This document shows, piece by piece, positions 51,023 through 61,608 of a DNA stretch of 64,000 nt; position 1 is the stretch's first letter; each line of letters opens with the position of its first letter. The DNA is from Neorhizobium populisoli. Its GTDB lineage: Bacteria; Pseudomonadota; Alphaproteobacteria; Rhizobiales; Rhizobiaceae. The notes under the pieces were generated by a model. That model was given only the letters and a program-made list of their open reading frames with translations. It was not told where the DNA came from and made no database searches. Position numbers and translations under genes: made by a program. The stretch spans positions 62,001 to 126,000 of the forward strand of contig NZ_JAHYCB010000003.1 in NCBI RefSeq assembly GCF_019430945.1, written 5' to 3'.

Positions 51023-51904
51023 ATGAATGCCGACGTGAACACCGCCCAGAACCTTGCGCCAAAGCCGTCGCGGGAAAAGGCAACCCACCCCATCGACACC
51101 ATGCCAGGCATGGAGGTGAAGGCCGCCCCGTATCTCGCCGATGCCGATTCCGAAGCCTTCGTCGCCCAAGCATTGGAAGATTTGGTCGCCTGCCATATCC
51201 CGTTTCTGCTTGCTGGCACGTTCGCGATCAGTGCCTATACGGGCATTACCCGCCAGACCAAGGATCTCGACATATTCTGCAAGGCCGGCGACTACGCCCG
51301 CATCCTCGCCCATTTCAAGGAAAAGGGTTATGAGATCGAGGTGGAGGACGACCGTTGGTTGGGCAAGGTAAAGAAGGGCAAGCACTTCTTCGACGTCATC
51401 TTCGCTGCCTCGAACGGCACCATGCCGATCAGCGATAGCTGGTTCGAAAATGCCCGTCAGATCGAGATGAACGGCCATAAAGTGCGCATCATCGCCCCGA
51501 CCGAGCTCATCTGGTCGAAATGCTTCGTGCAGCTTCGCCATCGTTACGATGGCGGCGACATCGTCCATATGATCCTGCGCGCGCATGACCAGGTCGACTG
51601 GGAACGGTTGCTGAACCATATGGAAGTGCATTGGGAAGTGCTTCTGATCCATCTCCTGAACTTCCGCTGGATCTATCCGACCGAGCGCGACAAGGTACCG
51701 GACTGGCTGTTGGACGAGTTGCTCGACCGCCTGAAGGCACAGCGCGAGCTACCCCTGCCCCAGATGAAAATCTGCCGCGGCCGCATGTTCAGCCGGGTGG
51801 ATTTCGAAATCGACGTAAAGGAATGGGGCTTTGCCGACGTGGGCGGTGAAGGCGATCTGCGCGAGGGCGCGGAAGAAGAAATTGCAAAAGGAGGCTCGGC
51901 GTGA
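51023..51904 (+). CDS. MNT-type nucleotidyltransferase-fold protein
   Basis: A 293-residue protein with the minimal nucleotidyltransferase signature: an AGT turn (residues 64-66, FLLAGTFAISAYTGITRQTK), D81 and D83 in KDLDIFCK, and a third Asp D124 in KHFFDVIFAAS. Together these can bind two metal ions and transfer a nucleotide. The C-terminal half (DQVDWERLLNHMEVHWEVLL) is helical. It resembles stand-alone or AbiEii-like nucleotidyltransferases but no named substrate is known. Its stop overlaps the phosphoesterase start (GTGA), so the two are translated together. Confidence 0.7.
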   Translation: MNADVNTAQNLAPKPSREKATHPIDTMPGMEVKAAPYLADADSEAFVAQALEDLVACHIPFLLAGTFAISAYTGITRQTKDLDIFCKAGDYARILAHFKEKGYEIEVEDDRWLGKVKKGKHFFDVIFAASNGTMPISDSWFENARQIEMNGHKVRIIAPTELIWSKCFVQLRHRYDGGDIVHMILRAHDQVDWERLLNHMEVHWEVLLIHLLNFRWIYPTERDKVPDWLLDELLDRLKAQRELPLPQMKICRGRMFSRVDFEIDVKEWGFADVGGEGDLREGAEEEIAKGGSA

Positions 51905-52671
51905 GCAAGGCACCGGAAAAGGTAAATAAGGAAACCAGCAAGGCTGAACCAAAGAAGGTAACCGGCAAGGCGAAGATTGCCGCCATGGGAGACCTGCACG
52001 TGAAGGAACACGGCACGACTTCCTATAAGGACCTTTTCACCGAGATTTCGCAGGCCGCCGACATCCTTGTACTGACCGGAGACCTAACCGACCTCGGCAA
52101 GGTCAAGGAAGCTGAACTGCTGGCCGCCGATCTACGGTCCTGCTCCATCCCGATCGTCGGCGTGCTCGGCAATCACGACTACGAATGCGGCTGCGTCGAG
52201 GAAGTCACCCACATCCTGAAGGAAGCCGGCGTCCATCTGTTGGAGGGCCAGGCGGTCGAGATCAACGGCGTCGGTTTCGCCGGCGCCAAGGGCTTTGCCG
52301 GTGGTTTTGGCCGCCACATGCTCGGTTCCTTCGGCGAACCGGCAATCAAGGCCATGGTGACGGAAAGCGTCGAGGAAACCATGCGGCTCGAAAACGCGCT
52401 TCGGCAGGTTCGTTCGGAGCGGGCCATGGTGGTGTTGCACTACGCGCCGATCCGCGAAACAGTGGAAGGTGAGCCGGAGGAAATTTTTCCGTTCCTGGGA
52501 TCGTCGCGTCTTGCGGAAACCATCGATCGATTCCCCGTCAAGGCAGTCGTCCACGGCCATGCTCACCGTGGCAAATATGAAGGCAAAACCCCCGGCGGGG
52601 CGCCTGTCTACAACGTCGCCTCGCATATCGAGAAGCCGACGGGCAAACCGTATGCACTGCTGGAGTTGTAG
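51901..52671 (+). CDS. Calcineurin-like metallophosphoesterase
   Basis: A 256-residue phosphoesterase with a disordered Lys/Glu start, then the metallophosphatase motifs: GDLHVKEHG (D31, H33), LTGDLTD (D61), VGVLGNHDYECG (N91, H92), a His in VVLHYAPI, and VVHGHAHRG. These bind two metals and cut phosphoesters. It starts with GTG overlapping the upstream nucleotidyltransferase stop. The pair may add and remove a nucleotide-type mark or process nucleic acid ends; that is inference. Confidence 0.85.
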   Translation: MSKAPEKVNKETSKAEPKKVTGKAKIAAMGDLHVKEHGTTSYKDLFTEISQAADILVLTGDLTDLGKVKEAELLAADLRSCSIPIVGVLGNHDYECGCVEEVTHILKEAGVHLLEGQAVEINGVGFAGAKGFAGGFGRHMLGSFGEPAIKAMVTESVEETMRLENALRQVRSERAMVVLHYAPIRETVEGEPEEIFPFLGSSRLAETIDRFPVKAVVHGHAHRGKYEGKTPGGAPVYNVASHIEKPTGKPYALLEL

Positions 52672-52850
52672 GCCGCTGCCTAACCAATCATATTTCGCCA
52701 AGACGCGGTGATCGCATCAACAATCGTGTCGTAATTCACGACGCCATAAGCGGCGCGGCGCCGCATGCTGATGTCACTGATTGACGACCTAGCCAATCGC
52801 GGCAGCCTAGTCCAGCCTACCGCATCCGATTGGGCTGGATGGTTTCGTCC

Positions 52851-53189
52851 TTACTCCTGTTCCAGCAACTGGCCAGGGCGCACGAACTCATCGCCGGACT
52901 TGACGTTCCAGACGTGCAGGATGCCACCGGGCGGGAATGCCAAGCCGACGATGTTGGCGCGTTGAAAGTCGTCTTCTTTTGCCGGGTCCAAAACCTTCAG
53001 ATTGACCACCGGCACATCATCAACGGTGCTGATCTCCTTGTAATCATATTCGACGCGGGCTCCATAACAGGTGATTTCGCCGCCTTCGATGATCAGTTCG
53101 CTGGACGGATCATCAGCAGCAACCCAGCGCCCCTGCATCACCTCCGGCAACGGAGCCTGACGCGTCGCATGTCCCACAGATGCCGCCAT
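52851..53189 (-). CDS. Hypothetical protein
   Basis: A 112-residue protein of beta-type sequence (MQGRWVAADDPSSELIIEGG; VEYDYKEISTVDDVPVVNLK; VGLAFPPGGILHVWNVKSGD). ATG 53189 (MAASVGHAT) is chosen for GAGGAAAGAG before it over a longer frame starting at 53237. No family recognised. Gap 52672-52850 has no clear gene. Confidence 0.6.
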   Translation of the reverse strand: MAASVGHATRQAPLPEVMQGRWVAADDPSSELIIEGGEITCYGARVEYDYKEISTVDDVPVVNLKVLDPAKEDDFQRANIVGLAFPPGGILHVWNVKSGDEFVRPGQLLEQE

Positions 53190-53346
53190 CGTCTCTTTCC
53201 TCGGTCCACTGATCAGCGGGACAAAGACATATACCATTTAGAGATGCAACACCTGCCCGACGGCGCTCCAGTCTAGAGTGTCGCCTTGCACCTCAATAAG
53301 CCGGCGGGCAGGCCTCTTCTTGAGGTGCGGTAACGTACCAAACCGA

Positions 53347-53736
53347 CTACATCGACGGCAGATCGAGTCCGTTCGGAAGTGATATCCAAATGACCGTTTG
53401 CGGTTCTGGAGAGTGACGTGACAAATGTCCCTTGCCGTGCGTGTCTTCAACCAGCACAAAGCTGCCAGCCTGAACGTAACGCACGTCTCCATCACTCGTC
53501 TCGTATTCAACCGAGCCATTCAGCCTGACAGTAAGCACGGGTTCCGGCACCGTGTGCCAGGCAACCTCTCGCATGCCAGCCGGAATGTGAGTTAAACGGA
53601 CGCGGGAAGCCAGATAACTGGCGGTGACGTCAAACGGCGCAGCATCAGGGTGTACCGACCTCTTGGTCGTCGGCAATTCAATTTCGCCAAAATGCGACTC
53701 ACCGTCTGGAGTGGCGTAGATGCGCAGGCATTTCAT
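53347..53736 (-). CDS. Cupin-like protein
   Basis: A 129-residue protein of cupin pattern: strands GEIELPTTKRS, LTHIPAGMREVAWHTVPEPV, LTVRLNGSVEYETSDGDVRY, VQAGSFVLVEDTHGKGHLSR. The His residues (WHTVP, EDTHGKGH) could bind a metal. Function unknown. Its ATG overlaps the stop of the DUF4087 gene upstream (TGATG), so the two form a small operon. Confidence 0.75.
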   Translation of the reverse strand: MKCLRIYATPDGESHFGEIELPTTKRSVHPDAAPFDVTASYLASRVRLTHIPAGMREVAWHTVPEPVLTVRLNGSVEYETSDGDVRYVQAGSFVLVEDTHGKGHLSRHSPEPQTVIWISLPNGLDLPSM

Positions 53737-54092
53737 CAGCCGTCTCCCGGCTCGGAGAGAGCTGGATCGCGCCTGCATGTCGACAACGACAATTGGCGAG
53801 ATGAATAAATCTGGGTGATGCCGCCATCCTTGCTGGTCGAGACATTCATGCAGAAGCATGCATAACCATGGCTGTAATTCATGCGGACATATTCGCCCTC
53901 GGCCATATCCCTGATCTTGTCCATGCCCTTGGCCGAATACCCGCCTTGAACCATGATGGTCCATTCGTTCTCCGCATCGACCAGGGTCCAGTTCCGGGGT
54001 GTCGGATTGATCAGCCAGCCGCAACGGTTTTCGGCAAGAACCGTTGTCGGTATCGTCGCCAATACAAGCCCTGTGGCAATCCACCGCTTCAT
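53736..54092 (-). CDS. DUF4087 exported small protein
   Basis: A 118-residue exported protein: signal peptide WIATGLVLATIPTTVLA, then ENRCGWLINPTPRNWTLVDA, EWTIMVQGGYSAKGMDKI and YSHGYACFCMNVSTSKDG, the DUF4087 pattern with conserved Cys residues that probably form disulphides. ATG 54092 has GGAGG five bases before it, so it is preferred to the ATG at 54104, which lies in front of that site. It is upstream of the cupin gene and overlaps it. Confidence 0.8.
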   Translation of the reverse strand: MKRWIATGLVLATIPTTVLAENRCGWLINPTPRNWTLVDAENEWTIMVQGGYSAKGMDKIRDMAEGEYVRMNYSHGYACFCMNVSTSKDGGITQIYSSRQLSLSTCRRDPALSEPGDG

Positions 54093-54179
54093 CGATGCCT
54101 CCATGAAAAACGCCAGTATGCCGCGGGGTCGCCGCTTGTCTATATCGCGTCGCAATTCGACGTCTGAGACCGGGTTGGC

Positions 54180-55577
54180 TCATACATGCAACGCATGCCC
54201 CAGCGCCTTCATCGCCGCCTCCGCAAACCCTTCCGATTGCGTCGGATGCGCATGGATCGTCCCGGCAATGTCCTCCAGCCGCGCGCCCATCTCGACCGCC
54301 AGCGTGAAGGCGGCGGAGAGCTCCGACACCCCTGCCCCGACCGCCTGGATTCCAAGCACCAGATGATTGTCCGCCCGTGCCACGACGCGCACGAACCCCT
54401 CTTCCGATGATAGCGTCATCGCCCGCCCGTTTGCGGCAAACGGAAACTGACCGATCTTGACCTCGCGCCCACCCGCCCGCGCCTCGTCCGGCGACAATCC
54501 CACCGAGACGATTTCCGGATCGGTGAAGCACACGGCCGGTATCGCCCGCTTGTCCCAGGAGCGGCGCTTGCCGGAAACGATCTCGGCCACCATCTCGCCC
54601 TGCGCCATAGCCCTGTGCGCCAGCATTGGTTCGCCTGTGACGTCGCCGATCGCGTATATGCCGCGCATGGAGGTGCGGCATTGTTCATCGATCCTGAGGA
54701 AACGACCGACCATGTCGAGTTCCAGTTCCTCGCGGCCCCAGCCCTCCGTCAACGGCTTGCGGCCGATGGTCACCAGCACCTTGTCGGCGGCGATGCGCTT
54801 TTCCTCGCCTTCGCCGGTTTCCGCCAGCAGGGCGTCGCCGTTGGAGGACATGCCTTTGACCTTGGTCCCGAGCAGAACTTCGATGCCGAGTGCGGCAAGC
54901 CGCTTGGAAACCGGCTGCGTCAGCGACGTATCGTAGAGCGGAAGGATGCGATCGAGCGCTTCGACGATCGTCACCTTGGAACCGAGCTTGGCGAAGGCCA
55001 TGCCGAGTTCGAGGCCGATATAACCCGCGCCCACGACAGCCAACTTTTGCGGCACCTCGGAAAGCGATAGCGCCCCCGTCGACGAAATCACCTTGCCGCC
55101 GAACGGCAGCGCCGGCAGATCGACCGGCACTGAGCCGGTGGCGATGACGATGTTTTCCGCGCGGATGATCTGTTCGCCGGTCTCGGTCTCCACCGCCACC
55201 GTCTTGCCATCGCGGAATTTTGCCCGACCAACGACGATTTTCACGCCGGCCTTCTTAAGCAGGCCCGAGACGCCATTGGTCAGCCGACCGGTAATGCCGT
55301 CCTTCCAGGCCATGTTTTTGGCGAGATCGATCTTCGGGTTTTCGGCACGAATGCCCATGGCATTCTTGCCCGCCGCCATCGCCACCGTTTTGTGAAAATC
55401 GTCCGCCGCATGGATCAGCGCCTTGGACGGGATACAGCCGATATTGAGGCAGGTGCCGCCGGGCTTCGCCATTTCGACGATGACCGTATCCACCCCCAGC
55501 TGGCCGGCCCGGATGGCGCAGATATAGCCCCCCGGACCGGCCCCGATGACGAGAAGTTTGCAGGTGATCTCTTTCAT
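54180..55577 (-). CDS. lpdA: Dihydrolipoyl dehydrogenase (branched-chain 2-oxoacid dehydrogenase E3)
   Basis: A 465-residue flavoprotein that reoxidises the dihydrolipoyl group with NAD+. FAD site LLVIGAGPGGYICAIRAGQL; redox Cys pair in GGTCLNIGCIPSKALIHAAD; NAD site VVGAGYIGLELGMAFAKLGS; C-terminal His-Glu near GTIHAHPTQSEGF. It lies 15 bases after the E2 gene in the bkd cluster, so it serves this complex, though E3 can be shared. Confidence 0.93.
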   Translation of the reverse strand: MKEITCKLLVIGAGPGGYICAIRAGQLGVDTVIVEMAKPGGTCLNIGCIPSKALIHAADDFHKTVAMAAGKNAMGIRAENPKIDLAKNMAWKDGITGRLTNGVSGLLKKAGVKIVVGRAKFRDGKTVAVETETGEQIIRAENIVIATGSVPVDLPALPFGGKVISSTGALSLSEVPQKLAVVGAGYIGLELGMAFAKLGSKVTIVEALDRILPLYDTSLTQPVSKRLAALGIEVLLGTKVKGMSSNGDALLAETGEGEEKRIAADKVLVTIGRKPLTEGWGREELELDMVGRFLRIDEQCRTSMRGIYAIGDVTGEPMLAHRAMAQGEMVAEIVSGKRRSWDKRAIPAVCFTDPEIVSVGLSPDEARAGGREVKIGQFPFAANGRAMTLSSEEGFVRVVARADNHLVLGIQAVGAGVSELSAAFTLAVEMGARLEDIAGTIHAHPTQSEGFAEAAMKALGHALHV

Positions 55578-55592
55578 TGTTTTTCTTTCACC

Positions 55593-56942
55593 TCACTCGT
55601 CTACGAATATCAGCGCCGGCGTTTCCAAGAGCGACTTCAGCCGCTGCACGAAAGTCGCCGCATCCCAGCCATCGATCACCCGGTGGTCGAAGCTGGAAGA
55701 CAGGTTCATCATCTTGCGCGGCACGAACTGCGTGCCGTCCCAATGCGGCCGGATCGCCATCTTGTTGACGCCGATGATCGCCACTTCCGGATGGTTGATG
55801 ACCGGCGTCGAGACGATGCCGCCCATAGCGCCGAGCGATGAAATGGTTATCGTCGATCCGGAAAGCTCCTCCCGCTGGGCTGTGCCGCTCTTCGCAGCAT
55901 CGGAAAGCCGAGCCACCTCGCGGGCGCAGTCGAAAATATCGCGCGCCTCAGCGTGCTTCACTACGGGCACGACCAGCCCCGAAGGCGTCTGTGCCGCAAT
56001 GCCGATATGCACGCCGCCGAACTGACGGATGATACCTGCTTCGTCGTCATAGATCGCATTGATGCCCGGCTGCTCGGCGATCGCCTTCACTATGGCTCGC
56101 ATCAGAAAGGGCAGGATGGTGAGCTTCGGGCGACCGGGTTTTTGCGTGCCGTTCATGCGGCCACGCAACTCTTCCAGCGCGGTCATGTCCACTTCCTCCA
56201 CATAAGTGATGTGGGGGATGCGCGACTTGGCAAGCGCCATCTTCTCGGCGATCCGGCGGCGAAGGCCGACGACCTTGACCTCGTTGACGCTTTTGTTCGG
56301 CTGCAAGCCTGCTACGACCGCCCCACCGCTATCGCGGCTCAGGAAGGTATCGAGGTCCTCATGGGTAATGCGGCCCGCCGGGCCTGAGCCAGACACCTGC
56401 CGCAGATCGATGCCGGCATCTTTGGCGCGAAGACGTACGGCGGGCGTCGCAAGCGGCTTTTCACCTTCCGCACGCGGCACGCCTTGCCCTGTAACACTGC
56501 CTCTGCCGGAACCGGACGTGGCAGCAGATTTTGCCGGGGCCGCCTGTGCCGCCGTGCTCTGGACTGGTTCCGGCTTCGACCGCTCGGCAACCGGTTCGGA
56601 TTGCCCTTTAACTTCAGGGGAAGAGGACGGGACGGATTGTGATGCCGAAGCCTGCGGCGGCACCTCGACATGCGGCTCCGCCTCGCTTTCTCCGTCCTCG
56701 CCCGCGACCCTGATCTTCAGGATCACGGTTCCCGTCGCGATCACGTCGCCGATCTCGCCATGCCGGAAGGTCACTTCGCCTTCCACCGGCGAAGGAATTT
56801 CGACCGTCGCCTTGCCGGTCATCACGGCGGCGAGCACCATGTCTTCCCGCACGATATCGCCGACCTTCACATGCCATTCGACAAGTTCGGCCTCAGCAAC
56901 ACCTTCGCCGACATCCGGCAGCTTGATGATCTTTTCGCCCAT
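55593..56942 (-). CDS. bkdB: Branched-chain 2-oxoacid dehydrogenase E2 (lipoamide acyltransferase)
   Basis: A 449-residue E2. The lipoyl domain (residues 1-75) has the lipoylated K44 in LAAVMTGKATVEIPSPVEGE. A Pro/Ala/Glu linker follows. The peripheral subunit-binding domain is TPAVRLRAKDAGIDLRQVSG with GPAGRITHEDLDTFL. The catalytic domain ends in SSSFDHRVIDGWDAATFVQR with the His-Asp pair. It transfers the acyl group to CoA. It starts one base after the E1 beta stop. Confidence 0.93.
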   Translation of the reverse strand: MGEKIIKLPDVGEGVAEAELVEWHVKVGDIVREDMVLAAVMTGKATVEIPSPVEGEVTFRHGEIGDVIATGTVILKIRVAGEDGESEAEPHVEVPPQASASQSVPSSSPEVKGQSEPVAERSKPEPVQSTAAQAAPAKSAATSGSGRGSVTGQGVPRAEGEKPLATPAVRLRAKDAGIDLRQVSGSGPAGRITHEDLDTFLSRDSGGAVVAGLQPNKSVNEVKVVGLRRRIAEKMALAKSRIPHITYVEEVDMTALEELRGRMNGTQKPGRPKLTILPFLMRAIVKAIAEQPGINAIYDDEAGIIRQFGGVHIGIAAQTPSGLVVPVVKHAEARDIFDCAREVARLSDAAKSGTAQREELSGSTITISSLGAMGGIVSTPVINHPEVAIIGVNKMAIRPHWDGTQFVPRKMMNLSSSFDHRVIDGWDAATFVQRLKSLLETPALIFVDE

Positions 56943-56943
56943 C

Positions 56944-57957
56944 TCAAGCCTCCATCATTTCGCGCAATGCCCGGCCGACACGCGCCGGTCCCGGGAAATA
57001 ATCCCATTCCTGCGCATGCGGATAAGGCGTGTCCCAGCCGGCAACCCGCACGATCGGCGCCTCGAGGTGGTAGAAACAATGCTCCTGCACCAGCGCCGCC
57101 AGTTCCGCTCCGAAACCGGATGTCAGCGTCGCCTCATGCACCACCATGCAGCGCCCGGTTTTCTTCACCGAGGCAACGATCGTCTCCAGATCGAGCGGAA
57201 GAAGCGTGCGAAGGTCGATCACCTCGGCATCGATGCCCGTCTCCTCCGCCGTGGCTTCCGCCACATGCACCATCGTGCCATAGGCCAGCACCGTCACCGC
57301 CGAACCCGGCCGACGCACGACCGCCTTGCCTAATGGCACGGTGAAATATTCCGCCGGAACTTCGCCGAGCGGATGCGCGGCCCAAGACGTCACCGGCTTG
57401 TCATGGTGTCCGTCGAACGGCCCATTATAAAGCCGCTTCGGCTCCAGGAAGATCACCGGGTCCGGGTTCTCGATCGAGGCTATTAGCAAGCCCTTGGCAT
57501 CATAAGGATTGGACGGCACCACGACCTGCAGCCCGCAGACATGGGTGAACAGCGCCTCAGGGCTCTGGCTATGCGTCTGCCCGCCGAAAATCCCGCCGCC
57601 GGTCGGCATGCGGATCGTCACCGGGCAGGTGAAATCGCCATTCGAGCGGTAACGCAGCCGCGCCGCTTCCTGGGTCAGCTGGTCATAGGCCGGATACATG
57701 TAATCGGCGAACTGGATTTCGACGCAGGGTTTCAGCCCATAGGCCGCCATGCCGATCGCAGCACCGACAATGCCGGATTCGTTGATCGGCACATCGAAAC
57801 AGCGCGTCTTTCCGTATTTCTGCTGCAGGCCTTGTGTGGAGCGGAAAACGCCACCGAAATAACCGACATCTTCGCCGAACACGACCACGTCGTCGTCATG
57901 CTCCATGGAAACGTCCATGGCACTGCGGATCGCCTCGATCATCGTCATGCGTGGCAT
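56944..57957 (-). CDS. bkdA2: Branched-chain 2-oxoacid dehydrogenase E1 beta subunit
   Basis: A 337-residue E1 beta: MTMIEAIRSAMDVSMEHDDD with VVVFGEDVGYFGGVFRSTQG, QKYGKTRCFDVPINESGIVG and IRMPTGGGIFGGQTHSQSPE. It forms the thiamine-diphosphate site with the alpha subunit. The alpha gene lies upstream but is separated by 285 bases holding a palindromic repeat. Confidence 0.95.
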   Translation of the reverse strand: MPRMTMIEAIRSAMDVSMEHDDDVVVFGEDVGYFGGVFRSTQGLQQKYGKTRCFDVPINESGIVGAAIGMAAYGLKPCVEIQFADYMYPAYDQLTQEAARLRYRSNGDFTCPVTIRMPTGGGIFGGQTHSQSPEALFTHVCGLQVVVPSNPYDAKGLLIASIENPDPVIFLEPKRLYNGPFDGHHDKPVTSWAAHPLGEVPAEYFTVPLGKAVVRRPGSAVTVLAYGTMVHVAEATAEETGIDAEVIDLRTLLPLDLETIVASVKKTGRCMVVHEATLTSGFGAELAALVQEHCFYHLEAPIVRVAGWDTPYPHAQEWDYFPGPARVGRALREMMEA

Positions 57958-58026
57958 GGGGAGGCCTCCTTGCGAATAGAACGAGCTTCGCGGATGGGAT
58001 TCGGTCGGTGCGGCGAACTCCCAATA

Positions 58027-58163
58027 ATCTCCCCCCTTGAGGGGGAGATGTCGCCGAAGGCGACAGAGGGGGGTGGCGAGGGTTCAGCAAACGCAGCGGC
58101 CGAATATGTGGGAGCATTACCCCCCTCTGCCCTGCCGGGCATCTCCCCCTCAAGGGGGGAGAT
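58027..58163. repeat. 137-bp palindromic element with perfect 23-bp terminal inverted repeats
   Basis: Bases 58027-58049 and 58141-58163 are exact inverse complements, and each is itself a hairpin (ATCTCCCC ... GGGGAGAT). Between them, AGAGGGGGGT at 58065-58074 pairs with ACCCCCCTCT at 58119-58128, and TCGCC-gaa-GGCGA forms a small hairpin at 58051-58063. The element sits in the gap between the E1 alpha and E1 beta genes of one operon. Confidence 0.85.
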
Positions 58164-58242
58164 CGGCAGGAGGCGCGACCTGTCGTTCCAATCAGCCATA
58201 GTAGGTGCGGACGAGGCGTGCATATTGATCATCTCCATCCGC

Positions 58243-59517
<1,275 letters not shown>

Positions 59518-60279
59518 TCAACGCGGAGCCATGCGCAACGCCCCGTCGAGGCGGATCACTTCGCCGTTCAGCATCGGGTTTTCGATGATGTCGCGCACCA
59601 GCCGCGCATATTCCGCCGGGCGTCCCAGCCTCGGCGGAAACGGTACGGACTTGCCGAGCGAAGCACGCACCTCGTCGGAAAAACCCGCCATCATCGGCGT
59701 TTCGAAAATACCGGGCGCGATCGTCATCATGCGAATGCCGTCGCGCGCCAGTTCGCGGGCGATCGGCAACGTCATGCCGGCAACAGCCGCTTTCGAGGCG
59801 GAATAGGCCGCCTGCCCGATCTGTCCGTCGAATGCCGCGACCGATGCGGTGGCGACCAGCACGCCGCGCTCGCCCTCCTCGTTCGGCTCGGTTTTCGCAA
59901 TCGCCTGCGCCGCAAGCCGGATCACATTGAACGTGCCGATCGTGTTGATCTCCAGCGCACGGGTAAAACTTTCGAGCGCATGCACACCCTGCTTGCCGAG
60001 CACCTTTTCCGAAGGCGCGATACCGGCGCAGCAGACCGCACCGCGGATCGGCCCATTGGTGGCTTCCGCCTTGGCAACCGCCTGCTCGACAGCCTCGCCG
60101 CTACGCACATCCGTCTTCACGAAAATCGCGCCAAGCTCTTCAGCCCGTGCCGGCCCGTTCTTTTCATCGAGGTCGAGCAGAGCGACCTTACCGCCCGCTT
60201 GGACAAGCATTTTAGCCGTCGCGAGCCCAAGGCCGGAGGCTGCGCCGGTGACGAGAAAATTTCCGCCTTCGATCCGCAT
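59518..60279 (-). CDS. SDR dehydrogenase, HSD10-like (3-hydroxyacyl-CoA dehydrogenase type 2)
   Basis: A 253-residue SDR: NAD site [20 protein letters not shown], active-site block [20 protein letters not shown] with YSASKAA (Tyr/Lys). It resembles HSD17B10-type enzymes that oxidise 2-methyl-3-hydroxybutyryl-CoA in isoleucine breakdown, which fits the bkd genes. GAGGAGGAGCGGG precedes ATG 60279. A longer frame begins at 60498. Confidence 0.85.
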   Translation of the reverse strand: MRIEGGNFLVTGAASGLGLATAKMLVQAGGKVALLDLDEKNGPARAEELGAIFVKTDVRSGEAVEQAVAKAEATNGPIRGAVCCAGIAPSEKVLGKQGVHALESFTRALEINTIGTFNVIRLAAQAIAKTEPNEEGERGVLVATASVAAFDGQIGQAAYSASKAAVAGMTLPIARELARDGIRMMTIAPGIFETPMMAGFSDEVRASLGKSVPFPPRLGRPAEYARLVRDIIENPMLNGEVIRLDGALRMAPR

Positions 60280-60290
60280 CCCGCTCCTCC

Positions 60291-61421
60291 TCAGTTCGCC
60301 AGCCCGCGGGCGATGATGATCTTCTGGATATCGGACGTGCCCTCGTAGATCTGGCAGACCCGCACATCGCGATAGATGCGTTCGACCGGGAAATCGGAAA
60401 TATAGCCGTAGCCGCCGAGCGTCTGGATCGCCGCGGAGCAGACCTTTTCGGCCATCTCTGAGGCGAACAGTTTTGCCATGCAGGCTTCGTCGAGGCATGG
60501 CTCACCGCGATCCTTCAGCCGTGCCGCATGCAGAACAAGCTGCCGCGCCGCCTCGATCTGCGTCTTGGCATCGGCCAGCCGGAAGGCGATCGCCTGATGG
60601 TCCAGCAGGATCTTCCCAAAGGTCTTTCGCTCCTTGGCATAGGTCAGCGCCACGTCGAACGCTGCCTGCGCCATGCCGACGCATTGCGCAGCAATGCCGA
60701 TGCGGCCGGCTTCGAGACCCGACAGCGCGATCTTCAGCCCCGCCCCTTCCGCGCCGATGCGCTGGCTTTCAGGAATGCGCAGATTGTCGAACATCAATGC
60801 CGCAGTGTCGGACGCCTTCTGCCCGAGCTTGTCCTCGATCTTAGAGATGGAGAAACCCGGAACATCGGTGGAGGTCACGAAAGCGGAAATGCCGCGTTTA
60901 CCGGCGGAAGGATCGGTGACGGCAAAGATGATTACCGTCCCGGCGATCTTGCCGGACGTAATGAACATCTTCGAGCCGTTGATAAGGTAATCGCTACCGT
61001 CCTTCGTCGCCCGCGTACGGATCGCAGCCGCATCGGAACCGGTATCGGCTTCCGTCAGCGCAAACGCGCCGATATGCCGGCCTTCCGCGAGCGGCCGCAG
61101 AAAAATTTCCTTCTGGGCATCGGACGCATGCGCATCGATGAGCGAGCAGACGGGGGAATTGTGGACGCTGACCAGCGTCGAGACGGCGCCGTCACCGGCA
61201 GCGATTTCCATCAGCGCACAGGCATAAGCTACGTAGGAACAGCCGACGCCGCCCCATTCTTCGGCTGTGCGCATCCCGAGAAAACCGAGTTCGCCGAGTT
61301 GGCGCAGCACGTCCGGCTCGATCGCATGCGCCTTTTCGCGCGCAGCCGCACCGGGTTTCAAAACCTCGCGGGAAAACTCAGCGGCGGTGGAGCGGATGAG
61401 CTCCTCCTCATCTGTCAGCAT
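60291..61421 (-). CDS. Acyl-CoA dehydrogenase (short/branched-chain type)
   Basis: A 376-residue FAD enzyme: [40 protein letters not shown], catalytic Glu in [20 protein letters not shown], and [20 protein letters not shown]. It should dehydrogenate the CoA ester produced by the bkd complex, matching 2-methylbutyryl/isobutyryl-CoA dehydrogenases. Start 61421 (MLTDEEELI) follows GGAGGAGATC. It heads the cluster and is divergent from treZ. Confidence 0.9.
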   Translation of the reverse strand: MLTDEEELIRSTAAEFSREVLKPGAAAREKAHAIEPDVLRQLGELGFLGMRTAEEWGGVGCSYVAYACALMEIAAGDGAVSTLVSVHNSPVCSLIDAHASDAQKEIFLRPLAEGRHIGAFALTEADTGSDAAAIRTRATKDGSDYLINGSKMFITSGKIAGTVIIFAVTDPSAGKRGISAFVTSTDVPGFSISKIEDKLGQKASDTAALMFDNLRIPESQRIGAEGAGLKIALSGLEAGRIGIAAQCVGMAQAAFDVALTYAKERKTFGKILLDHQAIAFRLADAKTQIEAARQLVLHAARLKDRGEPCLDEACMAKLFASEMAEKVCSAAIQTLGGYGYISDFPVERIYRDVRVCQIYEGTSDIQKIIIARGLAN

Positions 61422-61608
61422 GCAATGATCTCCTCCTCGAAACCGTATGCATGACAACTAATCTAGGGCCGGATCAGCCGGCGGGCCACTCCCGCGAACT
61501 TGTTATTTATTGCGAGTTCCAGCAATTTTATTTCGTCGCAGCGGCACCATGGAACCACAATGCGATTTGATCGTTTGCCGGGCTCTTTCAGCAGGAACAG
61601 ATGAGCAT

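Noticed and set aside
56206..57333. Long plus-strand frame across the E2 and E1 beta genes
   Set aside because: Antisense shadow; both minus-strand genes carry catalytic motifs.
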